Assembly (NCBI GenBank): GCA_021737785.1
Contig: JAIPDI010000006.1
Span: 62,001-126,000 of the forward strand
DNA from: Deltaproteobacteria bacterium
GTDB taxonomy: Bacteria > Desulfobacterota > DSM-4660 > Desulfatiglandales > Desulfatiglandaceae
DNA: 64,000 nt
Direction: 5' to 3'
Shown: piece after piece, positions 53,349 to 61,373 of the stretch
Numbering within the stretch: position 1 is the stretch's first letter
Layout of the letters: every line of letters begins with the position of its first letter
Notes under the pieces: generated by a model
Database searches by the model: none
Told to the model about the DNA's origin: nothing
What the model saw: only the letters and a program-made list of their open reading frames with translations
Program-made: the position numbers and the translations under genes

Positions 53349-54596
53349 ATGACGTTGTATGTGACCAACACCCTCACCCGGAAAAAGGAGCCTTTTAAGA
53401 GCAGAGTAGAAAAAAGGGTCAAGATGTTTACCTGCGGGCCTTCCATTTACAGGAGACCCCATGTCGGCAACTTCGCCACGTTCCTTTTTGAAGACATTCT
53501 GCAAAGATATCTGGAATACTCTGGTTATGAGATCCAGAGGGTAATCAATTTTACCGACGTGGAAGACAAGGCCTTGGAAGAGGCAGCGCAAAAGGACATC
53601 TCCCTATCCGCGCTCACAGAGCCCGTGGCGAATCGATTTCTCAAGGAAGCCGCCTCTCTTCAAATGCGACTTCCCCGTGAGATTCCCCGATCGTCCACGC
53701 ATGTCGATGAGGCGGTTCGCCTCATTCAGGAACTCCTGAAAGGAGGATATGCCTATTGGCATCAAAACGATGTATTTTATGACCCGCTGAAATTCAAGGG
53801 ATTCGGAAAGCTTTACGGATTGGACATGAGCCGGTGGCCGAAAAAAAAGAGACATTTTCGAAAGGATACCTATCCCGGACAGCGCTGGAACCTTGGGGAT
53901 TTCATTCTGTGGCATGGGTATCGTCCGCACCAAGACGACAGATTTTATTGGGATACACCCATCGGTAAGGGACGGCCGGCGTGGAATATACAGGATCCGG
54001 CGATCATCAGCAGCAGACTGGGCTACCAAATCGACATTGCCTGCGGTGGCGTGGACAACCTTTACCGGCATCACGACTATACCATCGCAGTCATGGAAGC
54101 TGTCTCTCAGCGTCTTTTTTCCCGTTACTGGCTCCATGGGGAACATGTCCTGCTGGATGGCCGCAAGATGTCCAAAAGCAAGGGAAATATTCTTTATTTG
54201 GAAGATATCCAAGACAAGGGATTTACCGCGAAAGATATCCGATTTTATTTGATATACGGTCACTATCGAAAAAAGATAAACCTCACTTTGAAGCAGCTGC
54301 AAAAAACGGCTGATCAGTTAACATCTTTCAGGGATACGGTCCGAAATGTGTGCCATTCATCCGGGCCCAGGGGTCGGCGTGCGCAAAACACCGGCGAACT
54401 TATTCACGATCTGACGAGAACATTCGAAGACAGGATGAATGATGATCTGGATGTACGGGGGGCCTTCGACAATATCGCGTCTATATTGGGAAAATTGAAT
54501 GCCCTCCATAACGGACACGGTTTGTCCAAACATGACCGGACGCAGATTCTTCACGCTCTCGAGAGAATCGACAGCGTGTTCGGGGTTTTATTTTAG
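53349..54596 (+). CDS. Cysteinyl-tRNA-synthetase-like paralogue with altered zinc site
   Basis: A 415-residue class I tRNA-synthetase-like protein. It has C29 in FTCGPSIY, HVGN (38-41, the HIGH motif) and KMSKS (273-277). The catalytic core is of CysRS type. In CysRS the substrate-thiol zinc is held by four residues; by eye the first (Cys) is kept, the second falls at NIQDPA where CysRS has HIECSA (Cys to Asp), the His of HHD is kept and the fourth (Glu) seems to be Thr. The C-terminal anticodon-binding part is short, about 120 residues. It may therefore be a CysRS-derived enzyme for another amino acid or thiol, as MshC is, rather than the housekeeping CysRS. Only a weak ribosome site is seen. 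Confidence 0.75.
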   Translation: MTLYVTNTLTRKKEPFKSRVEKRVKMFTCGPSIYRRPHVGNFATFLFEDILQRYLEYSGYEIQRVINFTDVEDKALEEAAQKDISLSALTEPVANRFLKEAASLQMRLPREIPRSSTHVDEAVRLIQELLKGGYAYWHQNDVFYDPLKFKGFGKLYGLDMSRWPKKKRHFRKDTYPGQRWNLGDFILWHGYRPHQDDRFYWDTPIGKGRPAWNIQDPAIISSRLGYQIDIACGGVDNLYRHHDYTIAVMEAVSQRLFSRYWLHGEHVLLDGRKMSKSKGNILYLEDIQDKGFTAKDIRFYLIYGHYRKKINLTLKQLQKTADQLTSFRDTVRNVCHSSGPRGRRAQNTGELIHDLTRTFEDRMNDDLDVRGAFDNIASILGKLNALHNGHGLSKHDRTQILHALERIDSVFGVLF

Positions 54597-54709
54597 CCGG
54601 TCGGTGAGGGAAAAGACAGCCGGCCTCGGTCAAGGAAGAGGTCTGGAATACCAGCCTCATGACCGAATTCATAAACCTGGCACTGATTACAGAAAGGAGA
54701 GATGACATT

Positions 54710-55015
54710 ATGCCGGAATTTGCACATCCTTTTGCAGGGTTGACCCTGGATAGAAAAATCACCCATGAGGAGTTGATACGGGCTATACGATATAGTATCG
54801 CCGCGGAATATGAGGCCATTCAACTCTACATGCAGCTTGCGGAATCCACGGATAATGAAAAGGCGAAGGCGGTCCTTGTGGACGTGGCCAACGAGGAGCG
54901 GGAACATGTGGGAGAATTCCTGAGGGTGCTAAGGGAGTTGGCTCCCGATGAAGAGGAGTATTACCAGAAAGGTTCAGAAGAAGTGGAAGAGCTGTTCAAG
55001 AAGCTTTCCAAATGA
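54710..55015 (+). CDS. Encapsulin-type ferritin-like protein
   Basis: A 101-residue, two-helix ferritin-like protein with AAAGGAGAG before the ATG. ITHEELIRAIRYSIAAEYEA and VANEEREHVGEFLRVL closely resemble the ferritin-like domain fused to the Pyrococcus encapsulin and the free encapsulated ferritins; both supply Glu and His iron ligands (E-Y-E-A and E-E-x-x-H). Such proteins oxidise Fe(II) and need a shell to store it. No encapsulin shell gene and no obvious C-terminal cargo-loading peptide are seen in the window. It could alternatively be a free peroxidase-like di-iron protein. The next gene is the selenoprotein at 55124. Confidence 0.75.
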   Translation: MPEFAHPFAGLTLDRKITHEELIRAIRYSIAAEYEAIQLYMQLAESTDNEKAKAVLVDVANEEREHVGEFLRVLRELAPDEEEYYQKGSEEVEELFKKLSK

Positions 55016-55123
55016 CCCTGCTGAAAGAGGGCGATTCACTCACTCCTCTTTTTCTGGCGTCTCCCGGCGCATTATGGGGAAGATGCTTCCCGGGACAACA
55101 TAGAATCGATGAAAGGAGATTTC

Positions 55124-55687
55124 ATGGGAACGGTACCTTGGAAAGAGAATTTGGATCAGGAATTGGATGCGGCGCAGAGTCACGATAAGCCCTTGTTTCT
55201 GGATTTTTTTAATCCCGGGTGAATCGGCTGCAAACAGATGGATGCGGTTACGTATCCCGATAAAGACGTTATCGAGCAAATCGAGAAACATGTCATCCCT
55301 GTTCGCATCCCTTTTGACAACCCCCTCGCCGAGGAATTTGTGGTGAAATGGACGCCCAATCTCCTCTTTCTGGATCGGCATAGAAAGACACATCATCGGG
55401 TTATCGGCTTTTTACCGCCGGAGGAGTTGATTCCGACCATTCTGTTGGGAGTCGGGAAGACATATTTGGAGACGGAAGAGTTAGATCGTTCCCTCGGAGT
55501 GTTGAATGAAATGATCGAAAAACATCCCTTGAGCCACGCTGCTCCTGAAGCCGTGTACTTTATCGGGGTTTCGCTGTACAAAAAAACCCACAAGGCCCAG
55601 CCTCTCAAGGAGGCATACGAAAAAATTCAAGCCAAGTACCCCAATTCGGAGTGGGTCAAGAGGGCGGCCCCCTACCGGCTGCTCTAA
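55124..55687 (+). CDS. Thioredoxin-like selenoprotein (UxxC) with TPR-like tail
   Basis: From the ATG at 55124 (AAAGGAG, 5 bases) the frame has 187 sense codons with one TGA at 55220-55222, codon 33. The context FLDFFNPG-U-IGCKQMDA is that of a thioredoxin CxxC active site, so TGA replaces the first, nucleophilic Cys (U33-I-G-C36). The sequence after it is fully thioredoxin-like (TYPDKDVIEQIEKHVIPVRI; TPNLLFLDR, with the cis-Pro loop region near it). The last ~80 residues form helix pairs like TPR units (YLETEELDRSLGVLNEMIEK; YFIGVSLYKKTHKAQPLKEA). Without recoding the product would be a 32-residue peptide. A perfect 18-bp hairpin follows the gene. Its substrate is unknown; the neighbours suggest thiol or persulfide reduction. 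Confidence 0.85.
55228..55247 (+). promoter_or_regulatory. Possible SECIS hairpin of the thioredoxin-like gene
   Basis: CTGCA pairs with TGCGG (one G-U) around AACAGATGGA, which begins 11 bases after the TGA. An outer ATCGG/CCGAT pair could extend it. The match to known SECIS shape is weaker than at 44904. Confidence 0.35.
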
Positions 55688-55709
55688 CCCATCTGCGCAG
55701 ATTGGTGTC

Positions 55710-55748
55710 AACAATAACATCTCCGCAAGGTGCGGAGATGTTATTGTT
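55710..55748 (+). terminator. Terminator with perfect 18-bp stem
   Basis: AACAATAACATCTCCGCA and TGCGGAGATGTTATTGTT pair completely around AGG; the 3' arm ends in TTATTGTTCTTG. It lies 22 bases after the selenoprotein stop and may serve both strands, since a minus-strand gene ends at 55857. Confidence 0.8.
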
Positions 55749-55856
55749 CTTGTGATAAAGGGCAATCGATGTGGAATACCGAAGAAGGAACTGTGTGAGC
55801 CGGGATTCCCCTGAATGTGGCTTTTCTTGATCTGTTTCGAAAGAGGCCGTCCGGAA

Positions 55857-56279
55857 TCACTCAGGGAACTTCAGGGTAACCGTCTCCACATTTTCCTTTT
55901 TCTTAACCTTTACCTTCAGATCAATACTTCCATCACGGATTCCCAGAGCGAGAACGGTGCTGCCCTTGTCCTCTTCCAGAAAGGTTATTCGTCTTATCAC
56001 ATCGATGATCCTCTGACCGATGGCGGAGCCGGGGGATGGAAGCGCTTCCTCTCTGTATTCCGCGGTGACGTTGATCTGTCCGTCTCCGGATTTGGAAATG
56101 GCAATTTGTTTTGCATTCATATTGATACCGTAAAGGGCGGCCAGGGCCAGCCATTTCAGTGCCGCTTCCTGTTCGTCCTTCTCTTTTTCCAACTCATACA
56201 TCTCCTTCATCGGATCGGTGGTGGCAAAACAATCAATCAGTTCCTGAGTCTTTCGGTGCAATGATTCTTTGTCTTTCAT
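55857..56279 (-). CDS. Hypothetical protein, 140 residues
   Basis: AAAGGAG is 8 bases before the ATG at 56279. The N-terminal half is helical and acidic (DPMKEMYELEKEKDEQEAAL, then KWLALAALYGINMNAKQI); the second half has alternating strands (GQINVTAEYREEAL; GSTVLALGIRDG; IDLKVKVKKKENVETVTLKF). No family is recognised, and it has no signal peptide. It is the only minus-strand gene within the redox run and ends facing the selenoprotein terminator. Confidence 0.65.
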   Translation of the reverse strand: MKDKESLHRKTQELIDCFATTDPMKEMYELEKEKDEQEAALKWLALAALYGINMNAKQIAISKSGDGQINVTAEYREEALPSPGSAIGQRIIDVIRRITFLEEDKGSTVLALGIRDGSIDLKVKVKKKENVETVTLKFPE

Positions 56280-56847
56280 AAGCCTACTCCTTTCTTTACC
56301 AAGATCTTCTTACCTTCGAGTCCCGGAAGACCTGCCATTTTTGCGCTTCGATAATGATTTTTCAGAGCACTCTGTTTGATTTTCATCTATGTATCCGGAA
56401 ATAGTTGGAATGGCCATACCTTAAATCCTGTATATTCTCCTTCGCAAGAATTTATTCTTTTTCCCGTACCCATTTCCGGTCAGGACTGTTTCCAAACCAT
56501 ATTGCTGCTGAAATGAAGCATCTGCTCAAGGCAAGAGAGCCTCCGGATGGCCACAGCTTGTTTACCGGGGACGCAGGTGTCCTCTGAATCGAAAGCCATA
56601 CTGTTTTTAACGTTATGGCGGAAAATCCTTCTCTTGCACGCACGAGATCTTTTCTCTTAAGGATACACCCTCACGACAGAGCGAATACGTTATGGACCTG
56701 ATTGTCTTATGATTCTGTATGGGCCAGCATTGAACTTAAGGATTTTCCTCCAGGGGACATCGCTTCCGGTGTTCATCGAGGGAGTTCCCCATAGAATCCG
56801 TATATTTTAAGCTATCGACACATGACTTTTTTGGAAAGGAGCTGTTT
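56280..56847. other. Divergent intergenic region
   Basis: 568 bases between the hypothetical gene and the GYD gene. Only short frames without ribosome sites are present. No repeat or clear promoter was recognised. Confidence 0.5.
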
Positions 56848-57156
56848 ATGAAAATCTATATTATGCTCTCCCGATTGGCCCCGGGATCATTGGAGTCTCC
56901 CAACACACTTGAAGATCTGGAAAAAAAGGTCATGGAACGCATCCGTAGTGCATGCCCCCAAGTGGAATGGATCCATAACTTCGCCGTCTTAGGACCTTAC
57001 GATTACCTGGATATATTTCGCGCACCGGATACAGAAACCGCTTTCAAGGTATCCACGCTGGTTCGCACCCTCGGGCATGCCCGTACTGAAATATGGGAAG
57101 CCACAGAGTGGACCAAGTTTAAGGATTTAATACGGAAATTGCCGGGCAAACAGTAG
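56848..57156 (+). CDS. GYD-domain protein
   Basis: A 102-residue protein with AAAGGAG 8 bases before the ATG. KIYIMLSRLAPGSLESP at the start, and VLGPYDYLDIFRAPDTETAF with the G-x-YD motif, match the GYD family, a ferredoxin-like alpha/beta fold of unknown function. The family name comes from the G-Y-D motif, here GPYD. It probably forms dimers. The next small gene lies 107 bases downstream. Confidence 0.8.
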   Translation: MKIYIMLSRLAPGSLESPNTLEDLEKKVMERIRSACPQVEWIHNFAVLGPYDYLDIFRAPDTETAFKVSTLVRTLGHARTEIWEATEWTKFKDLIRKLPGKQ

Positions 57157-57263
57157 CCGACATCTTATACTCAGAAAGCCGGCTCATTGCTATGGAAAGA
57201 AGTTGAGCCGCCACAGTGAGTGGAATAAGGGACTTCAAGAACATTCCAAAGGAGAGAAGTGAA

Positions 57264-57488
57264 ATGGCAAAGCTTATTTATCATGCAGACGACGGTCGGG
57301 AATTTCATATCGCTACTGAAGATTTCATTTATCTCAAGACTCGGAAAGGCGTGGAAAGGAACTGGGAGTGGCAATACATCACCTCTATTCATGGGGAGAT
57401 AAACAAAATTTTTGAACAAGCCGAAGGGATGTACGACAGGATCAACACCCTGCTGCCGAAAGATATCCCGATGGGGGCACTCAAATAG
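57264..57488 (+). CDS. Small hypothetical protein, 74 residues
   Basis: AAAGGAGAG precedes the ATG at 57264. The product (LIYHADDGREFHIATEDFIY, then LKTRKGVERNWEWQYITSIH) is soluble and rich in aromatic residues. I do not recognise it. A good ribosome site and place in the gene run support it as real. Confidence 0.6.
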   Translation: MAKLIYHADDGREFHIATEDFIYLKTRKGVERNWEWQYITSIHGEINKIFEQAEGMYDRINTLLPKDIPMGALK

Positions 57489-57722
57489 GCGCTCTTCATG
57501 ACCGGCCTTATCCGGCGCAGGAAGTTATCGGAAAAATCTATTGAAATGGAAAGGCTGTCAACCATCAGAATTCCGCGAGAATGACACAAATACCAGGGAG
57601 TGTTCAACAGCAGAAAAGCGCTGTTGATGAACATCTGATGAAATGGAAACCCGCTTCGGAGGAATTCGGTTGCAGGATGAACCCCGGTTTCTGCCGGAAG
57701 CATCATGAGAAAGGATCGAAAT

Positions 57723-58238
57723 ATGAAGGAACGACAAGGCCTGATTACTTTTCAAAATAGTCCGCTGACGTTAATCGGCGAGCCTGTGGTCACAGGAATG
57801 CCGGCACCCAATGTGACACTGGTTACCAATGATCTTGAGACAACCACGTTGGATAAAGACAGGGGTAAAGTGCTTATTGTGGCTACCGTGCCCTCACTGG
57901 ATACCTCGGTTTGTTCCGAGGAGACAAAACGTTTCAACAGGGAAGCGGAGTCCCTCCCCGGAAATGTCAAACTGGTGGTCGTCAGCATGGATCTTCCTTT
58001 TGCACAACAACGCTGGGCCAAAGAGTACAATGCCACAAACATAACCTTATTGTCCGACCATAAAGAGGCCTCCCTCGGACAGGGATTCGGCGTCCTGATC
58101 AAGGAGCTCAGACTGCTTGCCAGAGCGGTCTTCGTCATAGATGCTTCGGGAAAGATTACCTATGTGGAGTTGGTCAAGGAAATGACCGATCTGCCCGATT
58201 ACGAAGCGGCGCTCAGCGCAGCCCGGAAGAGCGTCTGA
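57723..58238 (+). CDS. Tpx-type peroxiredoxin lacking the resolving cysteine
   Basis: A 171-residue thiol peroxidase. The start at 57723 has AAAGGA 8 bases upstream; an ATG at 57705 overlaps that site. Tpx signatures: FQNSPLTLIGEPVVTGMPAP, then TVPSLDTSVCSEETKRFN with peroxidatic Cys64 in TSVC, SMDLPFAQQRW and ARAVFVIDASGKITYVELV. The family normally has a resolving Cys in the FAQKRFC stretch about 34 residues later; here that stretch is FAQQRWAKEY. Cys64 is the only Cys in the protein. It must therefore work as a 1-Cys enzyme with an outside thiol or selenol reductant, perhaps one of the nearby thioredoxin-like proteins. Confidence 0.88.
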   Translation: MKERQGLITFQNSPLTLIGEPVVTGMPAPNVTLVTNDLETTTLDKDRGKVLIVATVPSLDTSVCSEETKRFNREAESLPGNVKLVVVSMDLPFAQQRWAKEYNATNITLLSDHKEASLGQGFGVLIKELRLLARAVFVIDASGKITYVELVKEMTDLPDYEAALSAARKSV

Positions 58239-58313
58239 CGTGCGCAACTTGTTTGCACGTACTGTGGGTCTTTCGGATTGAACAGAAGACGGACAGCAGG
58301 AGGAAAACTGCAA

Positions 58314-59162
58314 ATGGTTGAAAACGATCAAAACATTACGCAACAGGGGATGCACGAACAGGAGGAGAGGGGGATTAAGCAGACACTCTCGATGATAAAG
58401 CACAAAATTGTGGTGATGAGCGGTAAAGGGGGTGTGGGCAAAAGCAGCGTGGCCGCTTATCTGTCCGTTGCTCTGGCCAAAAAAGGCTACAAAGTGGGAT
58501 TGTTGGACGTAGACCTTCACGGCCCCAGTATCCCTCGTTTGCTGGGATTAAAAACCGGCATATTGGCCGGTTCGGAGGCGGATAGAGTACCGGCGGTCCA
58601 GTATCTATCGAATATGTGGGTGGTATCCATTGAATCATTGATGGGTGAAAACAGAGATATTGCCACTATCTGGAGGGGACCGATGAAGATCGGGATCATT
58701 CGACAGTTTATCGGCGAAATTGACTGGCAGAACCTGGATTATATGATCATCGACTCACCGCCCGGTACGGGAGATGAGCCGCTAACCGTGGCCCAGACGG
58801 TTCCGGATGCCAAAGCGATCATTGTGACGACACCCCAGGAGATTTCCCTGGCGGATATCAGGAAGTCGATAGATTTCTGCCGCCAGGTAAACATGGAAAT
58901 ATTGGGTGTTGTAGAAAACATGAGTGGTCTTATCTGTCCACATTGCGGAAAGATGATAGAGCTTTTTAAGACGAAGGGGGGAAGTCAGATTGCGGAAAAT
59001 GAAAATCTCACACTTCTTGGGACACTGCCGCTGGAACCCGAGGTCATCACCCAGGCGGATATCGGTGGGGTGGAGTTTCTGAATGACCGGGATCTGGCTT
59101 TTACCCGTGCCTTCGATAAGCTGGTGAATGCGGTGGTGAACCGCGCTGAAAGAAGCACCTGA
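58314..59162 (+). CDS. Mrp/NBP35-family Fe-S carrier ATPase
   Basis: A 282-residue ATPase with GGAGG before the ATG at 58314. A deviant Walker A (MSGKGGVGKSSVAAYL) is at about 36-50, followed by GLLDVDLHGPSIPRLLGL, DSPPGTGDEPLTVAQ and the CxxC cluster site in GLICPHCGKMIELF. The family binds a 4Fe-4S cluster between two subunits and hands it to target proteins. It lacks the N-terminal MIP18-like domain of E. coli Mrp. Nfu is encoded nearby, so a local Fe-S assembly or repair role is likely. Confidence 0.92.
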   Translation: MVENDQNITQQGMHEQEERGIKQTLSMIKHKIVVMSGKGGVGKSSVAAYLSVALAKKGYKVGLLDVDLHGPSIPRLLGLKTGILAGSEADRVPAVQYLSNMWVVSIESLMGENRDIATIWRGPMKIGIIRQFIGEIDWQNLDYMIIDSPPGTGDEPLTVAQTVPDAKAIIVTTPQEISLADIRKSIDFCRQVNMEILGVVENMSGLICPHCGKMIELFKTKGGSQIAENENLTLLGTLPLEPEVITQADIGGVEFLNDRDLAFTRAFDKLVNAVVNRAERST

Positions 59163-59312
59163 AACCCAGGATATCCTTAATGCGGTCCCTGTCGAGCCTG
59201 ACATCCGATATCCTCATCGAAAGCCATACAATTGATCCTGTTTGAGTTTGGAGATCGGCTCCTTATTATGACGGGAAAACCCATAACCTCACAAAACAAA
59301 GGAGAAAGGTCC

Positions 59313-59438
59313 ATGAGCGAAGTAAAAAATGTCGGAGAAATTTACAAATGTGACATCTGCGGCAACGTGGTTGAGGTAAAAGAAGCAGGCGGAGGCGAAC
59401 TCGTCTGTTGCGGCGAACCCATGAAGTTAGTGACATAA
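59313..59438 (+). CDS. Desulforedoxin-like protein, 41 residues
   Basis: AAAGGAG precedes the ATG at 59313. The whole 41-residue product is a desulforedoxin domain: C13xxC16 ([12 protein letters not shown]) and the adjacent pair C32-C33 ([12 protein letters not shown]), which bind one Fe in a distorted FeS4 centre. The same domain begins desulfoferrodoxin, but the superoxide-reducing part is absent here. It is a small electron carrier typical of sulfate reducers. It lies between mrp and nfu. Confidence 0.92.
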   Translation: MSEVKNVGEIYKCDICGNVVEVKEAGGGELVCCGEPMKLVT

Positions 59439-59517
59439 CATGTCAGAGAAGGATCCCGTATCCCCTGGATACGGGATAGCTATGAACATATGATTTTCAA
59501 AGGAGAGAAATTGGCCC

Positions 59518-59736
59518 ATGAAAGATGAAGTTGAGAGTGTCTTGAATGAAATTAGACCGTCACTCCAGGCGGACGGCGGTGACGTAAAACTGGTGGATAT
59601 TGAAAACAATATCGTTAAGGTCAGACTGACCGGCGCATGCGCCGGTTGTCCCATGTCCGAAATGACCCTGAAAAATGTCGTTGAACAGCACCTGAAGATG
59701 AGAATGCCGGAGATCTCAAGGGTCGAAGCCGTATAA
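59518..59736 (+). CDS. NifU C-terminal-domain (Nfu) Fe-S scaffold protein
   Basis: A 72-residue single-domain Nfu protein. LNEIRPSLQADGGDVKLVDI and C41xxC44 in TGACAGCPMSEMTLKNVVEQ are the family marks. Two subunits hold one 4Fe-4S cluster between their CxxC motifs and pass it to acceptors. AAAGGAG lies about 13 bases before the ATG. It probably shares a transcript with mrp and the desulforedoxin gene. Confidence 0.93.
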   Translation: MKDEVESVLNEIRPSLQADGGDVKLVDIENNIVKVRLTGACAGCPMSEMTLKNVVEQHLKMRMPEISRVEAV

Positions 59737-59754
59737 CGATGAGATGGGGGTCCT

Positions 59755-59796
59755 TGTCTGGTGGGTCAAAAGATGTGTCTGGTGGGTCAAAAGATG
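59755..59796 (+). repeat. Tandem 21-bp direct repeat
   Basis: TGTCTGGTGGGTCAAAAGAT plus G occurs twice in direct tandem after the nfu gene. There is no sign of more copies. Confidence 0.8.
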
Positions 59797-59884
59797 ACTA
59801 TGGCCCCTGCCTCTGATAGATCTGTAAACCTCTGATTCATGTGATTCATTCATTGGACATGGTCACAGGACCGGTGAGAAGTCA

Positions 59885-60892
59885 ATGATTCTGGAGCGAT
59901 TAAAAGAAAAAGCGGTTTTGGGAGACGGAGGAGCCGTGTTCGAACTGGAGCGCCGCGGCTATATGAGTGCGGGTCCATTCGTTCCGGAAGTCGCGATTCA
60001 ACATCCGGAAGCCCTGCGGCAACTTCAAGTGGACTTTGCCCGGGCAGGGGCTCAGGTCCTTCAGGCGTTGACCTATTACGCGCACGAAGAAAAACTGAGG
60101 CAACTGGACATGGCATGGGCATTGGAGGATATCAATGTTGCCGCCGTTACCATAGCCAGGGAGGTTGCGGATGCTTACGGCTGCCTGGTGGCCGGCAACC
60201 TATCCAATACTTGGGTTTACGATCCAAGGGATCCTTCCTCCCATAGAAAAACCCGGGAGCAGTTCGACCGGCAACTTTTATATCAATTGCCCCATGGGGT
60301 TGATTTTGTCATTGCCGAAACACTGGAATACTTAGGGGAGGCCAAGATTGCATTGGAAGCGATTAAAGCGACGGGAAAACCGAGCATGATAACCCTTGGC
60401 TTCAAATCGACCGATCGAACATTGGAGGGCGTTTTACTGGAGGAGGCCTTCAAGGAACTTGAAGATGCCGGTGCCGATATCCTTGGTACCAATTGCTTTC
60501 GCGATCCCCCGAGGATGATGCCCCTTGCCAAACGAATACGGGAAACCGTCTCCTGTTTTGTGGCTACCCAGCCCGTGGCCTATAGATGCACGGATGAAAG
60601 GCCGTTTTTTCAAATTCAAGAAATTGAAGGCCGCCCGGCGTTCCCATTAGAGCTGGACCCGTTTGTCCTGACCCGGTTCGAAATGGCTGAGTACGCCCTG
60701 GAAGCCCAACGGTCGGCCATCAATTACATAGGCGGTTGTTGCGGGACCGCTCCCCACCACCTTCGGGCAATGGCTGAGGCATTGGGCAGGGCCGTGCCCA
60801 ACAGCAGGTATTCTCCCAGGATGAAACTTCATCCGGACAACATTCTGAAGCAAACGGGAGGTGTTCAAAATGCATCAGGAGACGCTCAGTAA
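59885..60892 (+). CDS. Homocysteine/betaine S-methyltransferase-family protein
   Basis: A 335-residue TIM-barrel methyltransferase of the homocysteine S-methyltransferase family. Zinc ligands are Cys204 in ILGTNCF and Cys285/Cys286 in IGGCCGT. The start (LKEKAVLGDGGAVFELERRG) and the AGAQVLQALTYYAHEEKL stretch resemble betaine-homocysteine methyltransferase. It should transfer methyl from a betaine or thetin-like donor to homocysteine or another thiol. It overlaps the next gene by 23 bases. The ribosome site is weak. The methyl donor is not known. Confidence 0.82.
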   Translation: MILERLKEKAVLGDGGAVFELERRGYMSAGPFVPEVAIQHPEALRQLQVDFARAGAQVLQALTYYAHEEKLRQLDMAWALEDINVAAVTIAREVADAYGCLVAGNLSNTWVYDPRDPSSHRKTREQFDRQLLYQLPHGVDFVIAETLEYLGEAKIALEAIKATGKPSMITLGFKSTDRTLEGVLLEEAFKELEDAGADILGTNCFRDPPRMMPLAKRIRETVSCFVATQPVAYRCTDERPFFQIQEIEGRPAFPLELDPFVLTRFEMAEYALEAQRSAINYIGGCCGTAPHHLRAMAEALGRAVPNSRYSPRMKLHPDNILKQTGGVQNASGDAQ

Positions 60893-61274
60893 AGCGGTGG
60901 AATTGGCCAATCGGTTGGGCCATGTATTTGTAGCCACGGCAGACGCAGAAGGGTTGCCTCATGTGGCTGCTGCGGGAAGTCTTGAACTGATATCTCCGGA
61001 TCAGGTTTCTGTCTCCTCATGGTTCTGCCCGACTACCACTGACAATATTGAAAGGAACCCCCGGATCGCCCTTGTCATTTGGGATAGAGAAAACGATGTT
61101 GGGTATCAACTCCTGGGGAAGACATCCCTTCCCAGGGATACGGCCATAATGGATGGTTTTTCTCCGGAACTTGAGCAGAAGGGGGCCATACCTCAAGTCG
61201 AATGGCGGCTGCTTGTCCACGTGAACAACATCATCGCCTTCTCACATGCGCCCCATAGTGACAAAGAGGAGTGA
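60870..61274 (+). CDS. Pyridoxamine-5'-phosphate-oxidase-family flavoprotein
   Basis: A 134-residue split-barrel protein. The ATG at 60870 has GGGAGG 8 bases upstream and overlaps the end of the methyltransferase gene, indicating coupling. FVATADAEGLPHVAAAGSLE and NPRIALVIWDRENDVGYQLL are family features. Members bind FMN, F420 or haem and reduce small molecules, or act in stress; the real substrate is unknown. It ends the plus-strand run. Confidence 0.8.
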   Translation: MHQETLSKAVELANRLGHVFVATADAEGLPHVAAAGSLELISPDQVSVSSWFCPTTTDNIERNPRIALVIWDRENDVGYQLLGKTSLPRDTAIMDGFSPELEQKGAIPQVEWRLLVHVNNIIAFSHAPHSDKEE

Positions 61275-61373
61275 TCCGGTTGCATCCCACCTGCCTGTCT
61301 GACGGATATTTACCAATTCGGCGGACAAAAATTCATTGAGAACAAATTCCCGGGTTGATGCCCAAGGCAGCCT

